From Diploptera punctata (taxonomy: Eukaryota > Arthropoda > Insecta > Blattodea > Blaberidae), in assembly GCA_030220185.1 (NCBI GenBank), contig JASPKZ010002337.1, positions 1,149,501-1,213,500 on the forward strand: a stretch of DNA of 64,000 nucleotides, in the 5' to 3' direction. The position numbers and the translations under genes are program-made. Below, piece after piece: positions 1 to 10,909 of the stretch. Under the pieces are notes generated by a model. The model had not been told where the DNA came from. It worked only from the letters and a program-made list of their open reading frames with translations, and searched no databases. Position 1 is the first letter of the stretch, and every line of letters begins with the position of its first letter.

Positions 1-262
1 TGGTCTCGAAGTAGCGTGCTGCCTTGTTACGCAGCGGGCCCTGGTACGATTCCCGGTCGGGACAGGCTCCTGGGTGAAGTTTTTTCCGGGGTTTTTCCTC
101 ACCTGTAAGACAAATGGCAGATAAAGTTAAGGCCCAAAAAGGTCCTCGATGGCCATCATCATCATCTTTCACCGATGTGGAAAGCAACGGGAAGCTACCA
201 CAAACCAAAATTCCCTTATAAAGCTGGAAAGCATAGCCCTAGACCAGAACACTGTAGAATAA
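1..262 (+). repeat. SINE1 (tRNA-derived), cut by window edge
   Basis: The head has B-box-like ggtacgattcc and the family's fixed sequence gctgccttg.tacgcagcggg. The body holds the ctcacctgtaagacaaatg block, ATC repeats and the cggcaacgggaagctaccaca-type block. The same insertion occurs at 42824-43112. Confidence 0.75.
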
Positions 263-304
263 AATAATAACGCTCAAGCGAACGCAATTTTTGTTTAATC
301 AAAA

Positions 305-314
305 CCAAACTTGG

Positions 315-350
<36 letters not shown>
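305..350. repeat. (TA)n microsatellite
   Basis: A run of about 20 AT units. The paralogous tract near 43533 is much shorter. Confidence 0.8.
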
Positions 351-352
<2 letters not shown>

Positions 353-359
353 TATTGAA

Positions 360-620
360 AACAAGTAAGCTCGAGTTCCTTAACCGACAAAATCGGACGA
401 TTAGGTGTAAATTTTCACCTGAAACGAAAATTTTAAAATCGCCCTGGCGGTCACAGTTTTCGATGTTTCACAACAAAACTCAATATATGTTATTAAAATA
501 AACCGTGGGAGGTATTAAAAAAATCAGCGACATCCGACAGTTTGAAACGGGGATTTATCTCAAACCCGAAAGTAAAATTCGACTAGCAACCACCATGCTT
601 GTATCGTCATAATGTACAGT
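360..620 (+). repeat. 275-bp repeat family, single unit
   Basis: Markers are caccgac-like aaaatcggacgattagg, cacctgaaacgaaaatt, cacaacaaaactcaatatat and aaaataaaccgtggg. Related units occur at 24760-25080, 33900-34110 and 43560-43800 (same strand), and three in tandem on the other strand at 62807-63470. Confidence 0.65.
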
Positions 621-737
621 ATACTATACAACTTAATTGAACCTTAAAGTAGTAATATAACCTACAGGTTACATTAGTTTAATTTTTAATTCTTGTAAGC
701 CCTTGTTTCCCTCAACGAGATTAGGCGCTCTCCCCCT

Positions 738-822
738 ATAGGGAATAAATTTAACCATACGAATTTTAGATGTCATTGGAGTGATAAATTTAACCATACG
801 AATTTTAGATGTCATTGGAGTG
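738..822. repeat. Direct duplication, 2 x 39 bp
   Basis: The stretch ataaatttaaccatacgaat through tcattggagtg occurs twice back to back. The paralogous block B has one copy near 44585-44650 with an extra insert. Confidence 0.7.
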
Positions 823-831
823 GCCCGTGGC

Positions 832-1104
832 CAGCGTTCCGCCTCATACTGGCATGTAGGAAAGCAAGGTAGTACTAGGATGGGAAAATTCGGTAAATTT
901 TGCTTAGAGACTTTATTCAGGCTTAAGGATCTTTTACGAGCCTAAAAATCTTCATATTCGGGACCCACGGCTTAAAGTCTCTCACGGAGGACTTGCTCCT
1001 TGGATTTTTCCATTCTAAAAATTCAACGACTCCCCCCGGGTTTGAACCCGCGACTCTCGGGACCAGAGGCAAGGAGCATAACCACTAGTCCACCGCGGCC
1101 GATT
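832..1104 (-). repeat. SINE4 (tRNA-derived)
   Basis: Read on the minus strand, it begins cggccgcggtggactagtgg and contains the B box gggttcaaaccc. A shared copy lies at 44648-44936, so it predates the duplication. Confidence 0.7.
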
Positions 1105-1247
1105 TATACTTTTAATAAACTGATGGAAAAAATTAATGAGTGGATATTATTTAAACTGGTGTAAAATTATACAACAAAACTAAAATAGGTAATTACTAGA
1201 GTCTGCATTTTTGTGTGCTAAAAGTTAAGATTTGTAACATTACTATA

Positions 1248-1560
1248 ATGAGAAGTTAGAGTTATGGCTGTCTTTTGTTTTTGTTTCACATACAAACAGT
1301 TGAGTAGTCTAATGAGAAGTAAGACTTCTGACTGTTTTTTATCTTGGTTTCACTTACAAACAGTTGAATAGTATAATGAGAAGTAAGACTTCTGTCTTTT
1401 GTCTTGGTTTCACTTACAAACAGTTGAATAGTATAAAGCGAAGTAAGACTTCTGACTGTTTTTTATCTTGGTTTCACTTACAAATAGTTGAATAGTATAA
1501 TGATATGTAAGGCTTCTGTCTTTTAACTTGGTTTCACACACAAAAAGTCGAACTATATTT
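1248..1560. repeat. Tandem repeat, about 66-bp unit, about 5 copies
   Basis: Units share agaagtaagacttctg, ttggtttcacttacaaacag and ttgaatagtataa. Only about two units remain at 45060-45200 in block B. Confidence 0.75.
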
Positions 1561-2084
1561 ATACTAACTGTATTGAATTCTTAACTTTTATTACATAAAA
1601 ATCCTGACTCTAGTAGAAACTTACGGTTATGCATGATTTGTTTTCACTGCGATCCAACACTTTTAAATAGCTGGTATCAGAAATTGAGTTTCCCCAATTT
1701 AACAAAAGAAATATATATTCCGTAAACCAGCAAAATGGGAACATAAATTCGACTTGTTGAGAAATTCGCTTAGTTCACGCAGTTCCTGTGCGATGAACTG
1801 TTCACTTATTCAACAAAGTGTAGATTAAATAAAACGAGGCCATTTAGAAGGTTTCCAAATGTTTCAAAACTATTAGATCATTGTTAGGTGGGAATCATTA
1901 TGCTTTCCACATATGGATTACGTATGCAAATATGGATAGCAGAAACAAATATCTCCCACGATCGTTATAACTCAGAACTGAGTTAGCTTCTTCAGTCATT
2001 TTTGACCATGGGATGCAGATCTTGATGGACATAACATTTATCAGTAATCAAAACTTAAAGAAAGAGAGGAAATAAATATAGGCT
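1561..2084. other. Unannotated AT-rich intron DNA
   Basis: No gene, RNA or named repeat is visible. It is shared with 45200-45780 of block B. Confidence 0.5.
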
Positions 2085-2625
2085 CAATTGTGGAAGTGCA
2101 TGCTATTATGCATTACAGGAACTCATGTCGTTCCAACTTCTCTCAAAAAAGATTAAACTGAAAATATATAAAACTGTTATTCCTCCAGTTATATGGATGC
2201 AAAACTTGGACATTTATTTTAAGAGAGGAAAATTGATTACGAGTATATGAGAATAAATTCAGAAGAAAAATGGACCAAATAGAGGTGGAGAGTTGAATGG
2301 GGAAGACTACATAACAGTGCGCTACATGATCTTCATTGGAAACCAGATATAATAGGAAGAGTTAAGTCTCTTAGACTGCGATAGGTAGGACATTTGGCAC
2401 GAATGGGGAATGAAAGAGGTGCATGGAAACCTTTTGTAGGAAAACCAGAGGGAAAGCGTCCAATAGGCAGGACAAGAATGAGGTGGGAAAATAATATTAA
2501 CCAAGATTTGAGTGAAGTAGATTATACAGGCGATATTGGAAAACATTAGCTCAGGGTAGGGATCTATGGAGAGACTATGTCCGTTCGGGCATGAACCTAG
2601 GGTTTCCATAGTCCAGTGAGTGATT
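2085..2625 (+). pseudogene. RTE-like LINE, degenerate 3' end
   Basis: Broken frames still show the C-terminal tract of the 332-residue ORF at 10932-11930 (motifs [19 protein letters not shown] and DLREVDYTG). It ends in the family's tail sequence catgaacctagggtttc..agtccagtgagtga. The paralogous copy is at 45760-46270. Confidence 0.7.
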
Positions 2626-2789
2626 TAGTTATATAAATGTAAAGTGTTCATTATCTAGAGTTTAGATTAAAACAGAGATATAAAACAGCACCTATGAAAT
2701 TGCTTTTGGATATTAGACTTAAGAATGGGTGAATTTATAGAATAGAAAAAATAGGGATTACAGATAAATTATAATAGAACATAATATTT

Positions 2790-3425
2790 TTATTGGATAC
2801 AACAGATGAGCTAAAATGTAATTCAGGAAGAATATGTAATGTTAAAAATTTTAAATTTTAGGATCTATTTTAGATAAACTACAGAAATTGAAAGAATAAT
2901 AACTGATGGAAGAAGAATCATTGGTATGTTGAACTCAGTGATTTGGAATAGAAATATAAAATAAAGATCGAAGAAAACTATATTTCAAGTTCTGTTACAA
3001 ATCATTTCATTATATGGGTCCGAAACCTGGAGAGTAAGTAGAAAACAAGCCAACAAGCTGTTAGTAGTAGAAATGGATTTTTGGATGCGATCGACAAGAG
3101 TTTGAAGAAGGGATAAGTTTAGAAACAGCACAATAAGAGAAATTATACAAGTTGAAAAAAAAAAAAGATATCGGGAAAAATAGAAGAAAAACGTTTGAAA
3201 TGGTATGGACACCTCATAAGAATGGAAGAAGAGAGTAAACCAAAGAAGAAGCTAATGTTAAAAGTGAAAGAGGCAGGCCTAGAGAACGATGGATGGATGG
3301 ATTGAAGAGAAGTATGGAAGCTAAAGATTTGGGGGAAGAAGATGCTTTAGACAAATCACTTTGGGTTGAAGGAGAAACACTGTATTGTGGAATATTTCTA
3401 AATGAAACAAAAATCAATGGATGTA
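2790..3425 (+). pseudogene. Second LINE family, degenerate RT C-terminus
   Basis: Broken frames show [16 protein letters not shown] and later RGRPRERWMDGLKRSMEAKD, the RT/post-RT tail common in jockey/CR1-type LINEs. The paralogous copy at 46450-47080 shows [14 protein letters not shown]. Confidence 0.6.
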
Positions 3426-3469
3426 TATTGTTAATTATATATAACGTTATATCTGAGATATCAAAACTA

Positions 3470-3995
3470 AAGTGAGTTATAGAATCAGAATAATTAAGTT
3501 CTAAAAACGTAATGAATACAGTAATGAGGAGTATAATGCTATACGGTGCAGAAATAAGGGAATTGATATCTAGAACATTAACTGTATCACATTCTGCTAA
3601 ACAATTCATTATTAGAAACGTCCAAACTGATTTTATGGTAGTTATAAAATAAAAATCAATGCAATTAAATAAAATACGAACGTTAAATTTCAATTCCGGA
3701 TTCCTAATTAAAATTTTATGGTTACATAAAAAGAATGACAGAAAAATACTATAATGTGGAACGTGGATTGATAGTGTCGTAAACTTCTGCATCCTGATGA
3801 AAATTTTAACAATATATATGCTGATTTTTGTTTATTTATTAAATAAATGTATCATAATTGTATTTATTTTATAAATATTTATTTTAATCAATATTCATGA
3901 CAGCTGTTTCGACACTGTATCGTCTTCATGTGCATGCCATAAATTATCTATATATAATAATAGGTATTATTGCAGCCAATGGCCATGTAGAAAGA
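3470..3995. other. Unannotated AT-rich intron DNA
   Basis: Nothing recognised. Partly shared with 47150-47620. Confidence 0.4.
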
Positions 3996-3999
3996 ACTG

Positions 4000-4310
4000 T
4001 TTTCATGTCTTACAAAAGTCTGTTATCGATATTCCTATGTTTTTACACTGTAATAGGTGATATCGGTCGCAGTGCGACCCACATAATTTGCACTTGCACT
4101 TTTCTTCTGGGTTATGGCGCTTCACTGTTGTGCATATCCTGTGGTGGAAACCATGGACCATGACTCTCGTCACGGTGTGTCTGAGGTCATATCTGGCTGC
4201 TGTCCATTCCCTGTAGATCATCGCATCCGTTGCGTAGAACTCAGGCCATATCTGTTCTCTCTTCTCGTTGAGTTCCCACAGCAGTTCTTTGTAGGCATAT
4301 GTTGCCTATC
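4000..4310 (-). repeat. Unclassified interspersed repeat D
   Basis: About 300 bp is shared with 30250-30560, including cacataatttgcacttgcac and gatcatcgcatccg. Read on the minus strand, both could encode a Cys-rich CKCKLC...RYHL fragment, but each frame is broken outside it. It is absent from the paralogous point in block B. Confidence 0.5.
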
Positions 4311-4319
4311 TATATATTA

Positions 4320-5610
4320 ATACGCGAAGAAAAAAACTTTGTACCCCTTTTTAAACACATTGCGTGCACGGAGGAGTGTGATATTTGGCATAATTAAAGT
4401 TCATATAGAGAAGGGGTGAAGAAAAATAAAATGTATGTATGAGTTATAAATAAATTGATTTAAACACAATAAAATAAATTGTATCTAAGGAATTTATCTG
4501 TATTATTCATTCATTTGTTTATGTTCATACTGAAAATGCATTGTTGCAAAAAAAAATTGTGCAGCAGCAATTTGAAATGACTTACTCTCGCGTATTTATT
4601 ATTAGTGGTTTAAAAAATGGGGGTACATTTTATTATTTAAATTTAAATTAAACCCTGTCTAATCTCGGTTTCAGCAATTTCATTACATTTTTTTAATATT
4701 TAGATATTCGCACCTACTTCCATTATGCCTTGACATAGAATATTGACGGGTCAGAGTGAGAGACAAAGAAGGGATATATATTCCCGTACACATAATAATA
4801 AACCAAATGCAAATTTAAATAGTATGCAAATGTCAAATGACGCGTGATTGTTTTTTTTATTATGACTTAGCCAAGCTATACAACATATTTCCTAATCGTA
4901 TTTTTAAAATAAATTGAAAACTAATGCATAATGACGTATTTGTGACAAACTTAAAGTTTAATGAATTGTGGTCGAATTCGACCGCTGGACGACCACTAGT
5001 TAAAATAAATATTTGATAGTTTTATTTAATAACTAAATAATGTGGATTTTCATCAAATAAACGCCAGATTAATTGATTACTCATTTTGTGTAACGGATTT
5101 CTAGGGAGCCAAATATATATATATATATATATATATATTCGGTTTCAAATAATTTGGGGTGACTTTTATGCAGGTCTTGAACTGATATTTTGTGAATTAT
5201 ATATTTTTTCACGTTTAATGGGTTCATGTGGATCAGAATAATAAATTTTCAAGAAACAAAAAATATTTAGGGGTTATTTTAAGAGGGTTTTATATAAGTT
5301 ATGATACCACTCATTAATAAAACAATAATAATAAGAAGATGCGCGCGCACATATATAACCGTTGAGTTTATTATTAATTTTTTTTTAAATTGTGCCTGTG
5401 ATGGCAAGTCGTCCTGAATAAATAAAATACTGTTTGAAATATTCAGCTAGGTCTTATGGAAATAGTTGCATCTTCAAAACTGTATTCAACAGAACAACTT
5501 TGAAAATGGAATAAGTTCCGAAAGACATAGCTGAATATTTTTAACTATATTTTATTTGTTGAGGACGACTGTCATCACAGTTACGATTTTTGTTTTAAAT
5601 ATGTTGTCAT
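4320..5610. other. Unannotated AT-rich DNA with (TA)n at 5116-5138
   Basis: No genes are seen. 5000-5465 is shared with 48040-48470, and 4320-4980 is not. Confidence 0.4.
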
Positions 5611-5621
5611 ATATGATATCT

Positions 5622-5955
5622 GTCCACCGCTGTGGTCTCGGGGTAGCGTGCTGCCTTGTCACGCAGCGAGCCCGGGTTCGATCCCCGGTCGGGGCAGTTT
5701 TCTGGGTGAGGTTTTTATAGGGGTTTTTCTCACCTGTAAGACAAATGTCAGGAAAACTTTAAGACCCAAACGGTCCCCGAAATCATATGGCCATCATCAT
5801 CCTTATCATCATCATCATCATCATCTTCACCGGTATGGAAAGCAACGGGAAGCTACCACACCTACAATTTCCTAGTAAAGCTGCAAGAATAGCATGAAAA
5901 TGCTATGATTGCAGTGAAGGACCTGCCTTCGGGCAGAATTACTATGGCTGGATGG
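5622..5955 (+). repeat. SINE1, full length, 11-bp target duplication
   Basis: The 334-bp element starts gtccaccgctgtggtctcgg and has the perfect B-box ggttcgatcccc. It is flanked by atatgatatct at 5611-5621 and 5956-5966. This copy defines the family ends. Confidence 0.85.
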
Positions 5956-6114
5956 ATATGATATCTTTGATATCAACCAGGTTTTTGCCATTTAATTGAT
6001 GCTGCCATTTTACACTGCAGTTAAAAAAAACAAAATAAGAGCTTGAAGCTCAGAAAAAATTTAACGCCAAAAGTATCACATATGATATCTAAGGATGCAC
6101 AGGGTTGCGGCATG

Positions 6115-6535
6115 AGGAAAAAAAAAGGATTGGGCTTTGGAGATTGGAATGACGGAGGAATTTGGAGGAGAATGACAGTAGATTAATGGGGAGGAAGAAT
6201 ATGTTAAAACAACATAAACTCTGCTAAATAAATAAATATTATATATTTAAGTCGGAGATGAGGTTCCTGAGACAAGAGTAAAGGATGTACAAAACTTGAT
6301 AGAATTACAAATGAAGATATAAGACAAGAATTAAAAGTGCAGCCTTTATTGAATTATGTCACGAATTAAGTAGATTGATCACATGAATGTGATGAGTGAG
6401 GAGAGATATCCACTGTCAGTAAGAATAATTTCAAGCAAGAGGAAGACGTGATGTTGGAAGACCTAAAAAAATTTGGGATGATGCATTATGAAGTCGGAAC
6501 GGGTAATTGCCTAATCCTTGATGTGGTGATGATGA
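6115..6535 (+). pseudogene. LINE 3'-end fragments
   Basis: 6115-6230 matches, inverted, part of 60720-60950 (ggagattggaatgac, agtagattaat). 6270-6530 shows a broken frame with KRKRDVGRPKK, the GRP-rich tail typical of LINE RT C-termini, and ends gatgtggtgatgatgat. Confidence 0.45.
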
Positions 6536-6566
6536 TTATATATTATCAGTTGTTAATTAATAGTTA

Positions 6567-7083
6567 TCCCGCACCGTAGGCGAGCGATTAAAGGCATCAT
6601 GCCTTGGTGGAAAGCTATGGAACGCTGGTTCGAGTCACCATGAACGAACATGTAATTTCGGGCAACACGTGACCGGTGCCCACGCAGCATCTTGAGGAAT
6701 TAGGCTGGCTTCAATGGCCTGTGATTTCAAATTCAGAAAACCAGCTACAACGGCTGGGGAAATCGACATGCTGACTAGATGTCGCCACTATACTGGATAT
6801 ATAATCGTCCAGTTCTATATAATTGTAGGCTTTCACGGCCGGCGTCTTGATCCATATTTGGTTTGTCTTCCGGGCTTATAGGCCGTGGTCTGGTTGTCTT
6901 CTTACTCGACGTTTCGTCTACTGCTGCGGTAGACGAAACGTCGAGTAAGAAGACAACCAGACCACGGCCTATAAGCCCGGAAGACGAACCAAATATGGGT
7001 CCAGTTCTATGTTTAACACACATAGATAAGACCAGTAGCCAGCTAGAAGGGCAAAGAACTTTTAGGGCTGTTGCACCATGGAG
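6567..7083 (+). repeat. SINE3 (tRNA-derived), split by palindrome P1
   Basis: It starts atcccgcaccgtaggcgagc and has the family middle block caaaatt..aaaaccagctacaacggctg. It is interrupted at 6819 by P1 and resumes at 6999. Confidence 0.75.
6819..6998. mobile_element. P1: palindromic element with hammerhead-like stem II, 12-bp TSD
   Basis: Inverted arms 6852-6921 and 6929-6998 (70 bp, one mismatch) surround a 7-nt loop. There is a 33-nt one-sided extension at 6819-6851 containing aggctttcacggccgg. Each arm reads gtagac-gaaac-gtc, the stem II/GAAAC end of a hammerhead ribozyme; the inversion point falls in its loop. Direct repeats gtccagttctat flank it (6807-6818, 6999-7010). It is likely derived from a Penelope-like element 3' end. 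Confidence 0.75.
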
Positions 7084-7450
7084 ACTTTTTTGTGTGTGTG
7101 ATTATTCATAAAAGACTAAAATAAGACACGATGTTTTTTTATAAAGTAATTAGTTTAAGCAGTACAGTCATTAAATGTTAAATTCCTGAAAAATGCTAAC
7201 TACAAAATGTTTCCTTATTTCTCACAAATCCAAATATGTATACTAACACATAAACGGTGTCATTTTAAAATATATTTTGAAAAAAATCCTGACAAGAAGT
7301 TAAAGTACTCATTCTTCCTTTTTTTGACATTAAATTCCCTCCAGACTCAAAACAGCTAAAAAAAAAAAGAAGTTCAGTATTTTTTTTACACAATAGGCCT
7401 ACAGTATATTGAACTTTTATAGGAAAAAATCTCTATAAGCTTTAATTTAA
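7084..7450. other. Unannotated AT-rich DNA
   Basis: Poly-T and poly-A tracts only. Absent from block B. Confidence 0.4.
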
Positions 7451-7560
7451 TATTAATTAAAATAGTTCATACCTCACCTCATATCCAGTCTTCTAATTAT
7501 ACTGCAGTTTCAAAGTCTTGGCAGCTCATCTTCAGTAATATCTCGTCGAGTCATGTTATG

Positions 7561-7880
7561 CCTCCGCGCTGTAACCGAGTGGTTAAGGCAGAGCTTACGG
7601 GACTTGAGCTGGTTCGAGTCTCCATGGGGGAATAACTTTTCTCATGGAATTTCGGCCAGTATGGGACCGGTACCCACTCAGCATCGTGAGACATTTGGGT
7701 AGCTGCAATAAGTAGCAGGTCCAGGTTGAGAAAACCAGCTACAACGGCTGGGGGACCAGACATACTGACCGTATGTCACCCCTACATGGGCTTGATATCG
7801 TCTACATCTGTGATTAACACATGTGGATGTGAGGCCAGCAGCCGGATGGTAGGTCAAGGGCCTTCTAGACCCTTCTAGAG
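7561..7880 (+). repeat. SINE3, full length, inserted in P2
   Basis: 320 bp flanked by atgttatg (7553-7560, 7881-7888). The head gctgtaaccgagtggttaag is tRNA-like. The right junction is identical at 48809, so the insertion predates the duplication. Confidence 0.8.
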
Positions 7881-8379
7881 ATGTTATGTCGATCAGAAGA
7901 ACTACTTCTTCTTCCCTCTATTGGTGGACGGTAAACCTCCGGATCCAATAAGAATCCGCGGGAATTTCGAAGTTCATAAGTTTTTCATTCTTGTTTTTTT
8001 AATGTGGATTTTTTCCCAAAGCATGAGTTCTTTTTGTTTTTCTATTTGTTTAATTAGACTGGCTTTTGATTCAATTAGATTTTTTCAGACAATGCATGAG
8101 CAGCTACTGCTGATTTTTCCACTTCAACATTTTTGAAATTTCTAAGATGTACTTTCAGCCTTGTTTTCAAATTTCTGTTTGTTTTTCATGTGTAAATTTT
8201 GTCACAATCCCTGGATCTGATGTGATAAATTCCTGATTTGTTTTCTTCTTCAATTAATTTATCAAACAGGAATTTATCAGATGAAATGCAGGGATTGTAA
8301 CAAAGTTTACATAGGAAAAACGAAAAGAAATTTGAAAACAAGGGTGAAATAACATCTTAGAAATATCAAAAATGGTGAA

Positions 8380-8573
8380 GTGGAAAAGTCAGTAGTAGCT
8401 GTTCATGCTTTTTCTGAAATAAAACATCTAATTGAATCAAAATCCAATCTAATTAAACAAATACAAAACAAAAAGAACTCACGGTTTGGGAAAAAAATCC
8501 ACATTAAGAAAAAAACAAGAAAGAAAAACTTACGAACTTCGAAATTCCCGCGGATTCTGATTGGATCCGGAGG
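8380..8573 (+). pseudogene. GIY-YIG domain C-terminal part, P2 right arm
   Basis: The open stretch KSVVAVHAFSEIKHLIESKS and KKIHIKKKTRKKN follows the GIY-YIG core at 8268-8377, from which it is separated by a TAA near 8349. Only the endonuclease end of a Penelope-like protein is present, with no RT. Confidence 0.65.
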
Positions 8574-8798
8574 TTCATCGGTCCAACAACAGAGGGAAGA
8601 AGAAGTAGTTCTTCTGATCGACATAACATCAGTCGATGAGATATTACTGAAGATGAAGCTGCCAAGGCTTTGAAACTGCAGAATAATTATAAGACTGGAT
8701 ATGAGGTGAGGTATGAAGTATTTTAACTAATCTTAATATGGTATATAACCAAGTTCTAGTATATTTTTCTTTATTATTCTTTTATACTTTATTTTCAG

Positions 8799-8944
8799 TT
8801 CCTCACAGTTTCTACCAGTGGAACTACTATGTAACTAACTTGTTTCACTATGGAAGTTTCTATCCACCTGAATACGACCTCAAATCTATTGAAACGCCAA
8901 TAACTCTCATGTACTGCGATAATGATCCTCTTGCAGATCCTACG
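8799..8944 (+). CDS. Upstream lipase paralogue, exon 7 (gene continues before window)
   Basis: 146 nt with the same acceptor, donor and phases as 49982-50127. It reads [20 protein letters not shown] and YCDNDPLADPT, so the catalytic Asp is kept. Differences from the other copy include S for G, LF for FV, E for G and A for G. The open frame and intact splice sites suggest the upstream paralogue may be functional at least here. Its exons 1-6 lie beyond the left edge. Confidence 0.9.
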
Positions 8945-8989
8945 GTAAGTAGCTATTATTTTAGTTTTTACTTTTGAAGAGAAAATTAT

Positions 8990-9364
8990 GCGCCTAGACT
9001 GGAGTTCGAATTCAGGATAACTAGCGTTATACGCTAATGCTCTAACCGTCTCAGCTATCGTAGGCCTCCAAATTAAACACATTTTTTTCTCTTATACATT
9101 TTGATTCCCGAAAGTCAATTGTTATGAACCGATGTATCGACACACAAATGACAGCTTCTTATTTAAGAAGATATTTAATGGAAATTTAACATTACTTTAT
9201 GAGGCTAGTAGAGCTTCTTTCAATGTTTTTATTATAAATATAACATTTTTCACTGAAAGACAAATTATATTTGAGGAGACAAATATACGCCTAGACTAGA
9301 ATTCGATCCCAGGATCTTTAACTTTATACGCTAATGCTCAATCGTCTGAGCTGTCCTAGGCCTC
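8990..9364 (-). repeat. SINE5 pair (tRNA-derived), tandem
   Basis: Two tRNA-like heads on the minus strand (8990-9069 and 9288-9364), each with B-box-like gttcgaactcc or gatcgaattc and head ggaggcctacgatagctgag, about 298 bp apart. The same pair follows exon 7 in block B at 50170-50550. Confidence 0.7.
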
Positions 9365-9424
9365 CAATATAAACGCAAAATTGTCTCGTATTCTATTATT
9401 TCTTTATTCGGATTGGGGCAGACT

Positions 9425-9496
9425 GCTCTTAGCTCTGAATATATCTATCGCGCAGACTGCTCTTAGCTCTGAATATATCTATCGCGCTATCCCAGT
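9425..9496. repeat. Tandem duplication, 2 x about 36 bp
   Basis: gcagactgctcttagctctg plus aatatatctatcgc is repeated twice. Block B has one copy near 50605-50645. Confidence 0.7.
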
Positions 9497-9505
9497 AAAT
9501 TACAT

Positions 9506-9800
9506 TACACTACTGCCATTGGATCTCCAGCTCTGAGGTTTAGGTTATACGAGAGGTAAAGGGAGAAACTCGCCCTCTACTGCCAATAAGGAAATGGTTG
9601 ATGTAGGAGTGCACCACTACCACAACCAATCACTGCTCTTGACGCAGCTATAGCGCGCTAGTAAGGTTTGAAATTGCTGAGATGTTGTTAACTGTATGTC
9701 TGCTAACCGCATATATAAAGTTTACTCTCCCACTGAATATCCATATCGGCAACACTGTTTTGAAAACATCAGGGCCGGAGAATCAGCGGCTGGGGTATAC
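9506..9800. mobile_element. MITE family M1 with TIRs
   Basis: About 290 bp matches the better preserved copy at 49531-49792. The ends are degenerate inverted repeats (agccactg/cagcggct type). The interior contains ctctactgccaataaggaaa and ccactgaatatccatatcgg. Confidence 0.6.
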
Positions 9801-10892
9801 TAAAGAGGATCTTTTTGGTGATAAAATTCTATTATACATAGTCAATAAAATCCCAAATTATTTTTTTTGTCATTGATCCTACTATAGTAATCCTCTTTAT
9901 TTAAAACAACGACCCTATTTCCTTTACCAGCCTTCGTAAAGAAGCAATCCTTTCTTCTCAAACGCTTAATAACTTTTCTATTTTGAATATAATTGCATTT
10001 TAATGTTTTTAATGACTACGTCGTAATCCAGTATATTATGTTTCAATAATCTACTCTAAAATGTCAGGCCTATATGAGTTGCAGGCCTTCTTTCGAATCC
10101 GGTACACCCAATTCTTCTCTCATGACCCTAACCGCCATTTTTGGGATGCGCCGTTTGCTGCGAGGAGGGACTACAATCCTCCCGTAGGCCCTTCTGTCCC
10201 TTTTTGTTTTATTGAACAGGCTCGGAGTCATGAGCCAGTGGGTACTCATATGATCTCCCCACTAGAACCATATTTTAACACTTATGGACGCCAAACAAAC
10301 TATTTTATGTAAAATAATATGAATTAAAGGTTGAAATAAAATGAATAATGAGAAATTAAAAGCAGAGTACAGAGAGGGAATAAAATACATAATCAAGACA
10401 AGTCACTTTTCCCTTGAATCAAAGAATGTGTATTTTTAGATGTAACATCCACACTTCCTTACCAGCATGCCTAACTTTGGAGTCAATTCATTTAAAATTC
10501 ACCGTTGAGGTACACCCAATGTAAAAAGATAAAATATTAAAATTAGTACCTGAACTATCAGCCGTCCTCAACAAATTGAAAATCATTAAAATAGTGAAGG
10601 CCTTTCAGAAGTTCTTATTCTATCCTCAGCAATAAACCCATGACAAATTGTATTTTATCTGCTTCACGTTTCTAAAATGATAGTGCTCTCCACGGAGAAT
10701 CTAATTACACCTCAAAGAATATATAGGGAAAAAAAGTTACTTACATGGTTGTTTCAATGCACCCTTGAAATTAAATGAAGTGGAGAGAAAAGAGATAGGA
10801 GAGTGATGTGAGATGTAATTAGGAAACGGAAGAATCCCGGGAAAAACTCGATAAATCTCGGTATGGCCCGCCACCGATACCCCTCTAGAACC
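9801..10892. other. Intron DNA shared with block B, no gene
   Basis: It matches 51434-52530. It includes an unclassified repeat-like stretch (10060-10310) with a short open frame that is broken in the paralogue. Confidence 0.45.
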
Positions 10893-10909
10893 AGCAGTAA
10901 TCGTAATTA

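Larger units (their letters stand above)
7451..8735. mobile_element. P2: palindromic Penelope-like unit with GIY-YIG and hammerhead-like cores
   Basis: The arms meet at a 31-nt spacer (8236-8266), and SINE3 is inserted in the left arm. The right arm encodes [20 protein letters not shown] (8268 on) and then a Lys-rich tail, the GIY-YIG endonuclease domain that ends Penelope-like polyproteins. The left arm encodes the same on the minus strand. Both outer ends carry CTGAAGA...GAAAC hammerhead-type cores (8647-8676 plus; 7507-7535 minus). It is disabled: stops occur and no RT is present. Confidence 0.75.

Noticed and set aside
4003..4221. Cys-rich minus-strand ORF as a zinc-finger gene
   Set aside because: The related copy at 30263-30469 keeps only part of it and both lie in interspersed repeats, so coding function is not supported.
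5622..5710. Apparent tRNA genes in SINE1 to SINE5 heads
   Set aside because: A/B-box-like sequence is present, but each continues into a SINE body, several are flanked by target duplications, and no complete cloverleaf with acceptor stem was seen.
6775..7111. Two overlapping ORFs encoding the same peptide in opposite directions
   Set aside because: A consequence of the P1 palindrome, not genes.
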